Below, one piece after another: positions 10,651 through 19,450 of a DNA stretch of 64,000 nt. The stretch is from Paenibacillus caseinilyticus (GTDB lineage Bacteria; Bacillota; Bacilli; Paenibacillales; NBRC-103111). The position numbers were made by a program, and so were the translations under genes. Where the stretch lies: NCBI RefSeq assembly GCF_027533645.1, contig NZ_JAQAGY010000027.1:30340-94339 (forward strand), read 5' to 3'. Each line of letters opens with the position of its first letter. Position 1 is the stretch's first letter. Under the pieces are notes generated by a model that searched no databases, was not told the DNA's origin, and saw nothing but the letters and a program-made list of their open reading frames with translations.

Positions 10651-10789
10651 TGCATCACAATATGAAATTATTCCTTACCCAGCATAAACGGAAATGTCTG
10701 GAAAAGCAACCAAAAATGCCGCCTATAGAAGCAGAACGCTAATCCTGTGGCCAGCGGTTATGCGGCAGGCCCTATGCTGCAAGTACAGC

Positions 10790-12937
10790 TTACTCCCGGC
10801 CTCCGTGCGCCTGCAGGAAAGCAGCCAACGCCCCGGGCTCGAGTGCCCGGCTGACATAGAAGCCCTGCACCGCGTCGCACCCCTTCGCCGCGAGGAACTC
10901 GAGCTGCCGCCCCGTCTCCACGCCTTCGGCCACCACCTTAAGGTTCAGGGTGTGCGCCAACGACACGATGCCGGCCGCAATAGCGCCGTTCGCCTGCTCC
11001 TCCTCCAGCCGCGAAATGAAGGACTTGTCGATCTTCAGCGTATCAATGGGGAAGCGGGTGAGATAGCTCAGCGACGAGAAGCCCGTGCCGAAATCGTCGA
11101 TGGAGATACAGATGCCGAGCTCCTTCAGATGCTGGAGCGTCCGCGCGGCCTCTCCCGGGTTCTCCATGACGGTGCTCTCGGTCAGCTCCAGCTCCAGCGC
11201 CTCCGGGGGTAGCCCCGTGTCGCGGAGCACCTGCGCGATCACCTTCTCCAGGTCCGCCTTGTGGAACTGGCGGGGAGACAGGTTCACGCTGACGGCGAGC
11301 GGGCCGAGTCCCGCATCCAGCCACGCCCTGCACTGCCGGCACGCTTCCCGGACGATCCACTCGCCCATCGGCACGATGAGCCCCGTCTCCTCGGCAATGC
11401 CGATGAAGGCTCCCGGGTAGACGAGCCCCTGCTCCCGGCTGTTCCAGCGCACCAGCGCCTCGGCTCCGTAGATACGGCCCGTTGCCAGATCGAGCTTCGG
11501 CTGATAATGCAGCACGAGCTCCTCCTGCTCCAGGGCCTGACGCAGGAGCACTTCCATCTGCAGGCGCTCCTTCGCCGAATCCTTCATCGACGGGGTGAAC
11601 AGCTGGCAGGCGTTCCTCCCGAGCTCCTTCGAGCGGTACATCGCGATGTCCGCATTGCGCACCAGCGTGTCGATACTCCCTCCATCCCGGGGATACAGCG
11701 AGATGCCTACGCTTGCTGTCATGCTCATCTTCTGCCCGTCGAGCGTGAACGGCTCCTTGAGCAGCTCCGTGATCAGCCTGCCTGCGGCAAGCGCCTCCTG
11801 CGCCCCATGCACCCCCGGCACCAGGAGCAGGAACTCATCCCCGCCGAGCCTCGCGATCGTATCGGCGAAGGGGAGTCCCTGCCGCAAGCGCTCCGCTACC
11901 TGCTGCAGCAGCCGGTCCCCGGCCTCATGGCCCAGCGAGTCGTTGATGACCTTGAAGTGGTCAAGATCGAACATCACTACCGCCAGCGGCTCCCCGCCTC
12001 GCCCCTTGGCGATGCATTCGGTCACCCGCTTGTGGACGTACCAGCGGTTCGGCAGCCCGGTCAGCGCATCGTGGTACGCCATGTGCTCGATCTTCTCGGC
12101 TGCCCGCCGGCGCTCCGTCATATCGCGGCAGAGAGCCAGGACCAGCCGGCTGTCGCCCACATCGACCACACCCAGCTGAATGTCCATGGGAAGCCTGGAA
12201 CCGTCCTTGCGCACCAATTCATCTTCATAATGAAGCGTTCCTTCGGCTATAACCCGCTGGTGCAGCCGCAGGAACTCTGACGCCGGCAGGGAGGAGATCT
12301 GCTCCGCCTGCATCGACAGCAGCTCTTCCTCCGAATACCCGAGCGAGTCGCAGGCCTGCCGGTTCACATCGATGAACCTTCCGCTGCCGTCGGTCAGGAA
12401 GAAGGAGTCGGCCGCCTGGTCCACCAGCTTGCGGAACAGCTCTTCGCTCTCCCGCAGCGACTTCTCCGCGAGCACCCGGTCCGTAATATCGAGGGCAAAG
12501 CCGAGCAGCACCTTCCCGCCCTTCTGCTCATCCGGACAGATCAGCGTCTTGCCCGTGTAGAGATAGACCTCGCTGCCTCCGACGAGGGACGTGCCTTCAC
12601 TGGTGAGCAGCTCACCGGTCCGCCATACCTCCAGATTCTCCTGCCGGAACCGGTCCGCCACCTCAAATGGAAAAAAATCGTACAGTGTCCGGCCGACAAG
12701 TTCCTCTTCGGTCAGGGCGTTGCGTTTGTATGTAGCCTGGTTGGCATAGATCGTGCGGCCCTCCGCATCTTCCATGAAGATATCCATCGGGAGGGCATCC
12801 AGAATTTTGCCGCTCAGCTTCTCCTGCGTCTCCAGCCGCTGCAGGAGTTCCCGCTCCCGCCGCTCGAGCTCACGGATACGCTGCAGCAGGCTGCTGCGTT
12901 CGATTTCCCACGGTTCTCTTCCTGTCTGGTTGCTCAT
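10790..12937 (-). CDS. PAS-PAS-GGDEF-EAL cyclic-di-GMP enzyme
   Basis: 715 aa, no membrane segment. Order: an N-terminal coiled coil (ERRERELLQRLETQEK), two PAS domains (about 45-160 and 165-285), GGDEF (about 295-455, RLGGDEFLLLV intact) and EAL (about 470-710). EAL has YGAEALVRW, VNLSPRQF, ELTESTVMENP, SIDDFGTGFSSL, DTLKIDKSF and EGVETGRQLEFL, so the phosphodiesterase side looks competent. The RxxD inhibitory site before GGDEF is absent (PFAD). It makes or breaks c-di-GMP in response to a PAS-sensed cue. The ATG follows GGGAGG. It is divergent from the NSS transporter. Confidence 0.95.
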   Translation of the reverse strand: MSNQTGREPWEIERSSLLQRIRELERRERELLQRLETQEKLSGKILDALPMDIFMEDAEGRTIYANQATYKRNALTEEELVGRTLYDFFPFEVADRFRQENLEVWRTGELLTSEGTSLVGGSEVYLYTGKTLICPDEQKGGKVLLGFALDITDRVLAEKSLRESEELFRKLVDQAADSFFLTDGSGRFIDVNRQACDSLGYSEEELLSMQAEQISSLPASEFLRLHQRVIAEGTLHYEDELVRKDGSRLPMDIQLGVVDVGDSRLVLALCRDMTERRRAAEKIEHMAYHDALTGLPNRWYVHKRVTECIAKGRGGEPLAVVMFDLDHFKVINDSLGHEAGDRLLQQVAERLRQGLPFADTIARLGGDEFLLLVPGVHGAQEALAAGRLITELLKEPFTLDGQKMSMTASVGISLYPRDGGSIDTLVRNADIAMYRSKELGRNACQLFTPSMKDSAKERLQMEVLLRQALEQEELVLHYQPKLDLATGRIYGAEALVRWNSREQGLVYPGAFIGIAEETGLIVPMGEWIVREACRQCRAWLDAGLGPLAVSVNLSPRQFHKADLEKVIAQVLRDTGLPPEALELELTESTVMENPGEAARTLQHLKELGICISIDDFGTGFSSLSYLTRFPIDTLKIDKSFISRLEEEQANGAIAAGIVSLAHTLNLKVVAEGVETGRQLEFLAAKGCDAVQGFYVSRALEPGALAAFLQAHGGRE

Positions 12938-13254
12938 GCTGTCCTCCCGAGTCGGTCTCGCGAAGCGATTCGTTTGTTTTTGTATTGGTTCGCTGTTCCC
13001 CCCGCTGATTCCTTCTTTTGGGCGGCTGACTCAGCCAGGAAACGTTAGGGTATTATAGGAAAAGAAGAGAGAGCACGCCATGGCTGACCATACATGTTAC
13101 GGATGCGGTAATTTATTTGTCATTGGATAATAAGTTTCGTGCAAATTCGACTTCCTTTTCCAATTAAATACATGGACAACATCAAGGGTTTTCATATAAC
13201 ATACACATAAAATACTTGTATGATATTGACAGAAAGCGGAGGGTTATGAACCTA
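12938..13254. other. divergent intergenic region
   Basis: 317 bp between the GGDEF-EAL gene (minus) and the NSS transporter (plus). The stretch 13085-13225 is much more AT-rich than its surroundings and is the likely promoter area for both. No convincing -35/-10 pair or operator can be named. Confidence 0.4.
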
Positions 13255-14625
13255 ATGGCACAACAAAAACTTGATCCAAGCGAACGTTCTCTTACCGAGA
13301 AGTTCAGTACATCCGGGTTCATCCTCACGGCCATCGGAAGCGCCGTGGGGCTTGGGAACATGTGGAAGTTCCCTTACATCACCGGGAAATACGGCGGAGC
13401 GGCTTTCTTCCTCCTCTTCACGATCTGCCTGCTCGCTGTCGGACTGCCGGTGCTTCTCGCCGAATTGTCCATCGGCCGCGGAGGACGGGGCAATGCCTAT
13501 ACCTCCTTCGTCAACCTGTCGGGCTCCAGGCGCTGGGGGGCACTCGGCTTCCTGTCGGTCATTGCAGCTTTCCTGATCATGACTTTCTACTCGGTTGTTG
13601 CCGGGTGGACGCTGCATTATGCGGCAATGTCATTCAGCGGCTCTTTGTTTGAGAGCGCCGACTATACGAAGCAGTTCCTTGACTTCGCCGGCGGCGTCTG
13701 GCCGGTCTTCTGGCAGCTCGTCGTTATTGCGCTCAACATCTGGATCGTCGCCCGCGGCATCTCCGGCGGGATCGAGAAATTCAACAAGATCCTGATTCCA
13801 GGGTTGCTGATTCTCCTGATCATTCTCATGATCCGCTCGCTTACGCTCCCGGGGGCCATGCAGGGTGTCGAATTCTTCCTGAAACCGGATTTCTCCAAGC
13901 TGACGGCCGAATCCGCGCTTGTAGCGCTCGGACACGCCTTCTTCTCGCTCTCCCTCGGGATGGGCATCATGATCACTTACGGCAGCTATATCGACAAGCG
14001 CCAATCCTTGGGCGCGGCTACCCTCGCCGTAGGCGCGGGAGATCTCTTGTACGCGCTGGTGGCCGGCCTGATTATCTTCCCGACGTCGTTCTCCTTCGGG
14101 ATCGAGCCTTCCCAAGGGGCCGGACTCGTCTTCATGGCGCTGCCCGCGGCCTTCGCCGCCATGCCGCTAGGCGCCTTCTTTGGAGGCCTGTTCTTCATCC
14201 TGCTGGCGATTGCGGCGCTGACATCGTCCGTTTCCATCCTGGAAGTGCCGGTTGCTTATGCCATGGACAAGTGGAACTGGACCCGCAACAAAGCAACCGT
14301 CCTGGTCGGCATTGCTGCCTTCGTGCTCGGGATTCCTTCCGCCCTCTCCGTCAGCGGCGTACTCAGCGACATCAAGATCTACGACGGCAAGGGCTTCTTC
14401 GACACGGTAGACTTCCTGGCCTCGAACATTCTGCTGCCGGTAGGCGGTCTTGTCGTGACGCTGTTCGCCGGATACAAGTGGTCTGCCGCCATGGAAGAAG
14501 CCGGCTTGACGCCGCTCTGGCTGCGTCTTTGGATGTTCGTACTGCGCTTCGTGGCTCCAATCCTCGTCGTAGCGATCCTGCTCTACTCGGCAGGCGCGCT
14601 GAAGTGGATGGGACTCGGCGAATAA
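13255..14625 (+). CDS. neurotransmitter:sodium symporter (NSS/SNF) family transporter
   Basis: 456 aa with about 11-12 membrane helices. Helix 1 carries the NSS signature SAVGLGNMWKFPYITGKYGGAAF, the unwound sodium and substrate site of LeuT/MhsT. Helix 6-8 blocks (SLSLGMGIMITYGSYI and AALTSSVSILEVPVAY, with the Na2-site Ser residues) are present. Likely takes up amino acids with sodium. GGAGGG at 13238-13243 fits the ATG at 13255 better than the one at 13246, which would be only 2-3 nt away. A terminator follows directly. Confidence 0.93.
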   Translation: MAQQKLDPSERSLTEKFSTSGFILTAIGSAVGLGNMWKFPYITGKYGGAAFFLLFTICLLAVGLPVLLAELSIGRGGRGNAYTSFVNLSGSRRWGALGFLSVIAAFLIMTFYSVVAGWTLHYAAMSFSGSLFESADYTKQFLDFAGGVWPVFWQLVVIALNIWIVARGISGGIEKFNKILIPGLLILLIILMIRSLTLPGAMQGVEFFLKPDFSKLTAESALVALGHAFFSLSLGMGIMITYGSYIDKRQSLGAATLAVGAGDLLYALVAGLIIFPTSFSFGIEPSQGAGLVFMALPAAFAAMPLGAFFGGLFFILLAIAALTSSVSILEVPVAYAMDKWNWTRNKATVLVGIAAFVLGIPSALSVSGVLSDIKIYDGKGFFDTVDFLASNILLPVGGLVVTLFAGYKWSAAMEEAGLTPLWLRLWMFVLRFVAPILVVAILLYSAGALKWMGLGE

Positions 14626-14638
14626 CTCGTTTACTGCC

Positions 14639-14673
14639 GGAAGCCCGGGTACTCCCCGGGCTTCCCTTTTTTT
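14639..14673 (+). terminator. terminator of the NSS transporter gene
   Basis: GAAGCCCGGG pairs with CCCGGGCTTC around a 5-nt loop and is followed by a seven-T run (14667-14673). Confidence 0.92.
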
Positions 14674-14771
14674 CGTTTTGCGGATGGAATGTTGTACAAT
14701 AGAAGAGCATCACCGGCGACACCAAGACCGTACATATCCCTAATTAACTCATCCTAAATGGAGGAATAACC

Positions 14772-16004
14772 ATGTCCGAATTCCAAGCGCTGTTGAACCG
14801 TTATGCCGAACTCCTCGTCAAGACCGGCGTCAAGATCCAGAAAGGGCAGAAGCTTGTCATCAACGGTTCCATCGATGCGGCGGATCTGATCCGTCTGATC
14901 GCAAAGCATGCCTATGAAGAAGGCGCTTACCTGGTGAAGGTGAACTGGGCCGACGATACGATCTCCCGCCTGCGGTACGATCTGGCCCCTGAAGAATCCT
15001 TCCTCGAAGAGCCGAAGTGGTATGCCGGCGAGATGCTCGAACTCGCCGAGCAGGGCGCAGCGGTCATCGCCATCACCTCCTCCGACCCCGACCTGCTGAA
15101 GGGCGTGGCGCAGGCACGGATTATGAATCACCAGAAGACGTACGGCAAAGCGATGCATCAATACCGGCAGTACATGCAGTCCGACAAATTCAGCTGGTGC
15201 GTGGCCGCGGCGCCTTCCAAGGCTTGGGCTGCCAAGGTGTTCCCGGATCTCCCCGAAGAGGAGCAGGTAGCTAAGCTTTGGGATGCGATCTTCAAGACCG
15301 TACGCGTCGACCAAGAAGACCCGGTAGCCGCCTGGAACGAGCATATCTCTACCCTGAACGCCAAGTCCGACTACCTCAACAGCCGCAGGTTCAAGAAGCT
15401 GCATTATACGGCTCCGGGAACCGACCTTACGATCGAGCTGCCGGAAGGGCACCTGTGGGTGGCCGCGGACAGCACCAACGAGCAGGGCATCTCGTTCCTC
15501 GCGAACATGCCGACCGAAGAAGTCTTCACGGCCCCCCGCTGGGATGGGGTGAACGGCACCGTGTCCAGCACGAAGCCGCTCAGCTATGGGGGCAATCTCA
15601 TCGACAACTTCAAGCTTACGTTCGAGAACGGGAAGATCATTGACGTCTCCGCCGAGCAGGGGGAGGATACGCTGCGTACCCTGATCGATATGGACGAAGG
15701 CGCACGCTATCTGGGCGAAGTGGCCCTGGTGCCGCATCAGTCCCCGATCTCGCAGACGAACCTGCTCTTCTACAATACGCTGTTCGACGAGAATGCCTCC
15801 AACCATCTGGCGATCGGCAGCGCCTATGCCTTCAACCTGCAAGGGGGCAAGGGCTTGTCGCAGGAGGAGCTGAAGGCGCGCGGTCTCAATACGAGCATCA
15901 CGCATGTCGACTTCATGATCGGCTCCGCCGAGATGGACATCGACGGCATCGCCGAGGACGGATCCCGGGTTCCCCTCTTCCGCGGCGGCAACTGGGCGTT
16001 CTAA
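14772..16004 (+). CDS. M29-family aminopeptidase (AmpS/AmpT type)
   Basis: 410 aa cytoplasmic metallopeptidase that removes N-terminal residues from peptides. Family blocks are clear: GVKIQKGQKLVING near the N terminus, the active-site region FLANMPTEEVFTAPRW, SYGGNLIDNFKLTFENGKI, and the metal-ligand segments LGEVALVPHQSPIS, NLLFYNTLFDENASNHLAIGSAY and HVDFMIGSAEMDIDGI. The ATG follows GGAGGAATAACC. It is a single gene with its own terminator. Confidence 0.95.
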   Translation: MSEFQALLNRYAELLVKTGVKIQKGQKLVINGSIDAADLIRLIAKHAYEEGAYLVKVNWADDTISRLRYDLAPEESFLEEPKWYAGEMLELAEQGAAVIAITSSDPDLLKGVAQARIMNHQKTYGKAMHQYRQYMQSDKFSWCVAAAPSKAWAAKVFPDLPEEEQVAKLWDAIFKTVRVDQEDPVAAWNEHISTLNAKSDYLNSRRFKKLHYTAPGTDLTIELPEGHLWVAADSTNEQGISFLANMPTEEVFTAPRWDGVNGTVSSTKPLSYGGNLIDNFKLTFENGKIIDVSAEQGEDTLRTLIDMDEGARYLGEVALVPHQSPISQTNLLFYNTLFDENASNHLAIGSAYAFNLQGGKGLSQEELKARGLNTSITHVDFMIGSAEMDIDGIAEDGSRVPLFRGGNWAF

Positions 16005-16085
16005 TGTCGCCTGCTGCTGGAAGCGGCATACTGGGCCGCTTAAGCTTGCGCACACCTTGGGTTACACGGCACCACAGATGACACT

Positions 16086-16125
16086 GAGCTCGGTCCGGCG
16101 CTTCGCGCCCTTCCGGGCTCTTTTT
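16086..16125 (+). terminator. terminator of the aminopeptidase gene
   Basis: GAGCTCGG pairs with CCGGGCTC with one G-U pair, inner GCGC pairing adds to the stem, and TTTTT follows at 16121-16125. Confidence 0.8.
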
Positions 16126-16241
16126 CACGAAGAATGGGAGTCCCGGCGGATAGACCAGGGGGTTTTCTCCCATCACGGGTAGGCGGGCAAGGGAATTTTT
16201 GGTATCGTGGAAGAAAAGGGTACATCAAGGAGGGGTGTCAT

Positions 16242-17207
16242 CTGAAGCTGGATCGTCTGCTCGCCATTACGATGCTGCTGCTCAACCGCAGAAGAGTCAG
16301 CGCCAAGGAGCTGTCGGAGCGGTTCGAGGTATCGCTTCGCACCATCTACCGCGATCTTGAAGCGATTAACGCCGCGGGCATCCCCGTCGCCTCTTATGCC
16401 GGGGCGTCCGGAGGGTACGAAATTATGGAAACCTACCGCATCGAACGCCAATACTTGTCCCTCGAAGAGCTGCAGTCCATTATCGTGGCTCTGCGCGGGA
16501 TCCAATCTTCCCTCTCGGATCCCGATATCGACATCGGATCGCTGCTCGATAAAGTAGGCTCATTGGTCGCCCGCTCTTCCTCCAGTACAGCCCCCGACCT
16601 GAGCCGGGAGATTATTGTCGATTTCAATCCGTGGCAAGGGGGACAGGAGGAGAAGGCCAAGCTCAACTTGCTGAGACAGGCAATCCGAGCCCGTCAACTC
16701 GTCTCTTTCGGGTATACGAATTCCCAGGGAGAAGACTCCTTGCGGCTCTGCGAACCCATAGGCGTCGTGCTCAAAGGCTATATCTGGTATCTATACGGCT
16801 ATTGTCGGCTGCGTCAAGCCTGCCGGGTCTTCCGCCTCTCCCGCATTGCCTCCCTCACCCTGCCCGGGGGAACCTTCGAGCGGCGGGCGGAAGCGTTCGA
16901 AGAGGTGCGCCTCGGCTGGCACAGAGACAACAGCGCCGAAAGACCTCTGCTCAAGCTCCTGCTGCAGTTCCATCCCCGGGCGAAAGCCAAGGTAAAGGAT
17001 GCCTTTCCAGAGGACGAAGTGGAGAGGCTCACGGACGGTTCGCTCCTGGTCAGGGCGATACGCCCCGACGAACCATGGCTCTACGGCCAGCTGATGAGCT
17101 TCGGCACGGACGTCCGGGTGCTCGAGCCCCTCTCGGCAGCGGAGACCCTGAGGCGGAAGGCGCAGGAGATCGTCCACCTGTACAACCCGGTGAATTCCCC
17201 TGTATAA
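16242..17207 (+). CDS. WYL-domain transcriptional regulator (DeoR/YafY type), apparent CTG start
   Basis: 321 aa: an N-terminal winged helix (KLDRLLAITMLLLNRRRVSAKELSERFEVSLRTIYRDLEAINAAG) followed by a WYL domain and a WCX C-terminal domain (LLLQFHPRAKAKVKDAFPE to YGQLMSFGTDVRVLEP). The family normally begins MKLDRLLAI; here that position is a CTG at 16242, 8 nt after AAGGAGG (16227-16233). No ATG, GTG or TTG fits that site. An in-frame ATG at 16134 would add an unlikely Pro/Gly-rich tail and has no ribosome site. It lies upstream of the MarR gene. The ligand is unknown. Confidence 0.88.
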   Translation: MKLDRLLAITMLLLNRRRVSAKELSERFEVSLRTIYRDLEAINAAGIPVASYAGASGGYEIMETYRIERQYLSLEELQSIIVALRGIQSSLSDPDIDIGSLLDKVGSLVARSSSSTAPDLSREIIVDFNPWQGGQEEKAKLNLLRQAIRARQLVSFGYTNSQGEDSLRLCEPIGVVLKGYIWYLYGYCRLRQACRVFRLSRIASLTLPGGTFERRAEAFEEVRLGWHRDNSAERPLLKLLLQFHPRAKAKVKDAFPEDEVERLTDGSLLVRAIRPDEPWLYGQLMSFGTDVRVLEPLSAAETLRRKAQEIVHLYNPVNSPV

Positions 17208-17339
17208 ACTGCCTTACGGGAGCTCACGATAAGCATATGACGCTTACCGGCCTGCGTGCCGTACCTCTCTTGGGAGAGGCTACGGCAGGGGCGCTGTAAT
17301 CTATCCCGCTTAACCTCTTGACATGGCAAGGAGAATGAT

Positions 17340-17359
17340 GTATCTTTAATTCAAGATAC
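17340..17359. promoter_or_regulatory. palindromic operator upstream of the MarR gene
   Basis: The 20-bp sequence GTATCTTTAATTCAAGATAC is a near-perfect dyad (9 of 10 positions per half). It lies 40 bp before the MarR start. A 14-bp identical core recurs, inverted, before the doxX gene (17879-17892), the pattern expected for a MhqR-type repressor that controls itself and its operon. Confidence 0.8.
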
Positions 17360-17398
17360 TTCAAGTCGTGATAAAACAACGAAAGGAGGTTGACCCCC

Positions 17399-17848
17399 AT
17401 GCCACACTCGGTCGACGAAGCGCGTTCCGCCTCCCTGAAGCTGCTCGTGGTGCTGTCCAAGGCCTACAAGACGATCATGGACCGGGCCGTGAAAGATATG
17501 AAGCAGTACGATCTTTCCCCTTCCGAATTCACCATCCTGGAAGTGCTCTATACCAAGGGCAGAATTCCTCTGCAGCAGATCGGGGAGAAGATTCTGATCA
17601 CCTCCGGCACGATTACTTACAATATCGACAAGCTGGAGAAGAAAGCCCTGCTGAAGCGTGTTCCTTGCAAGGATGACCGCAGGGTCGTCTATGCGGAGAT
17701 GACGGCTGCAGGCAGCGAGCTCTTCGACCGGATTTTTCCGGACCATGCCGAGACGATTCACAGCTTGATGCACGGGCTGACGCTCGAAGAGAAGGAATCG
17801 GCGGTAGCACTGCTCAAGAAGCTCGGGAAAGGAGCCGAGGACCGCTAG
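17399..17848 (+). CDS. MarR-family regulator, MhqR-like
   Basis: 149 aa cytoplasmic dimeric winged-helix repressor. The HTH and wing region is LQQIGEKILITSGTITYNIDKLEKKALLKRVPCKDDRRVVYAEMT. The length and the genes that follow (DoxX, VOC dioxygenase, alpha/beta hydrolase, flavin reductase) match the Bacillus subtilis MhqR regulon for quinone and electrophile stress. There is one Cys in the wing (VPCKDD). The ATG at 17399 is 9 nt after GGAGG; a TTG at 17390 abuts the site and is rejected. Its own promoter carries the dyad at 17340. It probably responds to quinones or to a related electrophile. Confidence 0.88.
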   Translation: MPHSVDEARSASLKLLVVLSKAYKTIMDRAVKDMKQYDLSPSEFTILEVLYTKGRIPLQQIGEKILITSGTITYNIDKLEKKALLKRVPCKDDRRVVYAEMTAAGSELFDRIFPDHAETIHSLMHGLTLEEKESAVALLKKLGKGAEDR

Positions 17849-17874
17849 CCGGTGCACGGCTTTCATTTTAACCT

Positions 17875-17894
17875 ATACCTTGAATTAAAGATTA
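17875..17894. promoter_or_regulatory. second MarR-type operator upstream of doxX
   Basis: CTTGAATTAAAGAT at 17879-17892 is the exact reverse complement of the core ATCTTTAATTCAAG of the first operator; 16 of 20 positions agree overall. It lies 35-50 bp before the DoxX start, where a repressor would block the promoter. Confidence 0.78.
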
Positions 17895-17928
17895 TTGAAC
17901 TCAAACAAATAATGGAGGATGATGTCAA

Positions 17929-18336
17929 ATGGTAACTCTCTCAGCGGTAGGTTTGGTTCTGGTTCGTGTCGTGGTAGGTCTTCTGTTCATCGGGCACGGC
18001 TCCCAGAAATTGTTCGGCTGGTTCGGCGGCTACGGCCCCAAAGGCACCGGCGGCTGGATGGAATCGGTCGGCATCAAACCCGGCGTGCTGATGGCTGTCG
18101 CAGCCGGACTCATGGAACTGGCCGGAGGCGCGCTCTTCCTGCTCGGCCTGCTGACACCTCTCGCGGCCGTGCTGCTCGCGGCCACCATGCTGGGGGCGAT
18201 CGTCAAGGTTCACGCGGCGAACGGCATCTGGTCCACCGCGAACGGCTACGAGTATCCGCTTGTTCTGATTGCTGTCGTGGCCGGCGTCGCCTTGACCGGT
18301 GCAGGCGCCCTGTCGCTCGATGCCTTATTGAAATAA
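17929..18336 (+). CDS. DoxX-family membrane protein (MhqP-like)
   Basis: 135 aa with four membrane helices. The start ALVRVVVGLLFIGHGSQKLFGWFGG (from LSAVGLVL) and GLMELAGGALFLLGLLTPLAA are typical of DoxX. In B. subtilis the DoxX protein MhqP is part of the MhqR-repressed quinone-resistance operon mhqNOP. The ATG follows TGGAGGATG. It is the first gene of the run that ends at 20675 and has the MarR-type operator in front. Confidence 0.9.
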   Translation: MVTLSAVGLVLVRVVVGLLFIGHGSQKLFGWFGGYGPKGTGGWMESVGIKPGVLMAVAAGLMELAGGALFLLGLLTPLAAVLLAATMLGAIVKVHAANGIWSTANGYEYPLVLIAVVAGVALTGAGALSLDALLK

Positions 18337-18499
18337 GCCCATCGGATATGCCTCGAATCGAATGCACTGGATCGAATGCCCTGGATCGAATAGGGAACCG
18401 TAACGAATGACGCCCGCATTCCGGGGTAAGGAGTATCGGCAGGATATACCGCAAAGCGATGAACGAACGTCAATCCAATCACCTGAAGGAGGACTTCCC

Positions 18500-19450
18500 A
18501 TGTCCATGAAGACCCAAGGCATTCACCATATCACCGCTTTCGCCAGAGACCCGCAAGCCAACGTTGACTTCTACGCCGGCATCCTCGGCCTCCGGCTCGT
18601 CAAAAAAACCATCAACTTCGACGCTCCGGAAGTATACCACCTGTACTTCGGCAACGAAGCCGGAAGCCCCGGCACGATCATCACCTTCTTCCCTTGGCCG
18701 GGCTCGCGCAAAGGGCGGATCGGGGGCGGGCAGGTGGGAATCACTTCGTATGCCGTACCGACAGGATCCCTCTCCTTCTGGGAGCAGCGCCTCGCCGGCT
18801 TCGGCATCGAGACCGTTCAAGTGACGCGCTTCTCCGAGACGTATCTGCAGTTCACTGACAATGAAGGACTGCGCCTCGAGCTCGTCGAAAGAGAAGAAGG
18901 CGCAGACAGCCAGTGGTCGTTCGGCGGCGTGCCCGCAGAGCATGCGATCAAAGGCTTCGCCGGTGCCGTGCTGTTCAGCACGAAACCGGAGCGTACCGCG
19001 CATGCCCTTGAGCATCTGCTCGGCTTCGCCCAAGCCGGCGAGGATGCAGACTATGCCCGCTTCCGCTCCGCAGGCGGCATCGGCAGCGTGATCGACGTGC
19101 CGCTTGCCGCGATGGAGCGCGGCAGCGACGGCGCGGGGACCGTGCACCACATCGCCTGGCGGGCCGCAGACTTCGAGCAGCACGAAGCGTGGCGCACCGA
19201 GGTCCAGCACTACGGCTACCAGCCGACGCCGGTCGTCGACCGCCAATACTTCAATGCGCTCTACTTCCGCGAGGCGGGCGGCATCCTCTTCGAGATTGCC
19301 ACCGATCCTCCAGGCTTCGCCAAAGACGAAGCGCCCGAAGCCCTGGGCGAGAAAGTCATGCTGCCCGAGTGGTTCGAACCGCACCGGGCCCAAATCGAAG
19401 CGAACCTGCTTCCTATCGAAGTACGCGTATTGGAGGGATCGAAGTCATGA
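18500..19450 (+). CDS. ring-cleaving dioxygenase, VOC (glyoxalase) family, MhqO/MhqA-like
   Basis: 316 aa with two vicinal-oxygen-chelate modules (about 5-130 and 150-285). Likely metal ligands are His in GIHHITAFA, His in GTVHHIAWRA and Glu in GGILFEIATDPPG. Homologues are annotated as hydroquinone-specific extradiol dioxygenases that open quinol rings. The ATG at 18500 follows GAAGGAGG. The stop overlaps the next start by 4 bp (ATGA), so translation is coupled with the hydrolase. Confidence 0.92.
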   Translation: MSMKTQGIHHITAFARDPQANVDFYAGILGLRLVKKTINFDAPEVYHLYFGNEAGSPGTIITFFPWPGSRKGRIGGGQVGITSYAVPTGSLSFWEQRLAGFGIETVQVTRFSETYLQFTDNEGLRLELVEREEGADSQWSFGGVPAEHAIKGFAGAVLFSTKPERTAHALEHLLGFAQAGEDADYARFRSAGGIGSVIDVPLAAMERGSDGAGTVHHIAWRAADFEQHEAWRTEVQHYGYQPTPVVDRQYFNALYFREAGGILFEIATDPPGFAKDEAPEALGEKVMLPEWFEPHRAQIEANLLPIEVRVLEGSKS

